A stretch of DNA of 5,905 bases from Sulfurimonadaceae bacterium (GTDB lineage: Bacteria > Campylobacterota > Campylobacteria > Campylobacterales > Sulfurimonadaceae). The position numbers and the translations under genes were made by a program. Below, piece by piece: positions 5,851-5,905 of the stretch. How positions within the stretch are numbered: position 1 is the first letter of the stretch; each line of letters starts with the position of its first letter. The notes beneath the pieces were generated by a model, which worked only from the letters and a program-made list of their open reading frames with translations, was not told where the DNA came from and did not search any database. The stretch covers positions 1 through 5,905 of the forward strand of contig JAUWRZ010000152.1 of the NCBI GenBank assembly GCA_030610325.1, given 5' to 3'.

Positions 5851-5905
5851 CAAAGCCAGATGACTCGCAAAGCAAAAAAAGCAACGTCACCGATGTACAC
5901 ACCTG
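5850..5905 (-). CDS. Possible C-terminal tail of a convergent gene (17 codons visible)
   Basis: On the minus strand a frame open from the right edge reads GVYIGDVAFFALRVIWL and stops at TGA 5852-5850, right at the start of the hairpin. The codons (TAC, ATC, GGT, GAC) look like this genome's usage, and the stop/hairpin placement suits a gene converging on ychF. Seventeen codons are too few for a firm call, and two plus-strand frames are also open here, so this is only a candidate. Confidence 0.22.
   Translation of the reverse strand, partial: GVYIGDVAFFALRVIWL

Noticed and set aside
5282..5902. 206-codon minus-strand frame across the end of ychF
   Set aside because: Most of it is the complement of strongly conserved ychF codons; the Ser/Leu-rich product and lack of a ribosome site mark it as a shadow.
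5793..5905. Plus-strand frames open to the right edge (ATG at 5821; another frame from TTG 5796)
   Set aside because: Neither has a Shine-Dalgarno, both run through the hairpin, and two conflicting open frames in 114 bp are expected by chance.

Overview
The window looks like a piece of a free-living Campylobacterota chromosome, probably of the Sulfurovum/Sulfurimonas type. This is inferred from the style of the GGDEF-EAL and receptor proteins, from AT-rich promoters with good -10 boxes and poor -35 boxes, and from moderate GC content; no rRNA or other decisive marker is present. There is no sign of a phage, insertion sequence, CRISPR array or tRNA.

Layout. Positions 1-184 (+) carry the last 60 codons of an unrecognised protein. 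Converging on it, with a 37-bp gap, is a tight three-gene operon on the minus strand that reads from about 4448 down to 222: a TonB-dependent-receptor-like outer-membrane protein (4425-2530), a small exported protein (2533-2123) and a membrane-bound GGDEF-EAL protein with a periplasmic sensor region (2126-222). Each gene overlaps the next by 4 bp (TTGA, then ATGA). The first gene has a strong AGGAGG ribosome site and an extended -10 promoter (TGATATAAT). A 265-bp divergent intergenic region (4426-4690) holds two adjacent inverted repeats and a repeated ATCTAT hexamer. It also carries the probable promoter of ychF (4691-5791, +), the universal P-loop ATPase/GTPase. The last 114 bp hold a short hairpin and possibly the tail of another convergent gene.

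How the genes may work together. The operon places one protein in each envelope layer: an outer-membrane plug/barrel, a periplasmic protein, and an inner-membrane enzyme that can in principle both make and break cyclic di-GMP. The architecture suggests an envelope-spanning signalling relay, comparable in plan to YfiB-YfiR-YfiN. The small protein is too divergent to assign to the YfiR family by eye. YchF is a housekeeping gene and is probably only a neighbour sharing the divergent control region.
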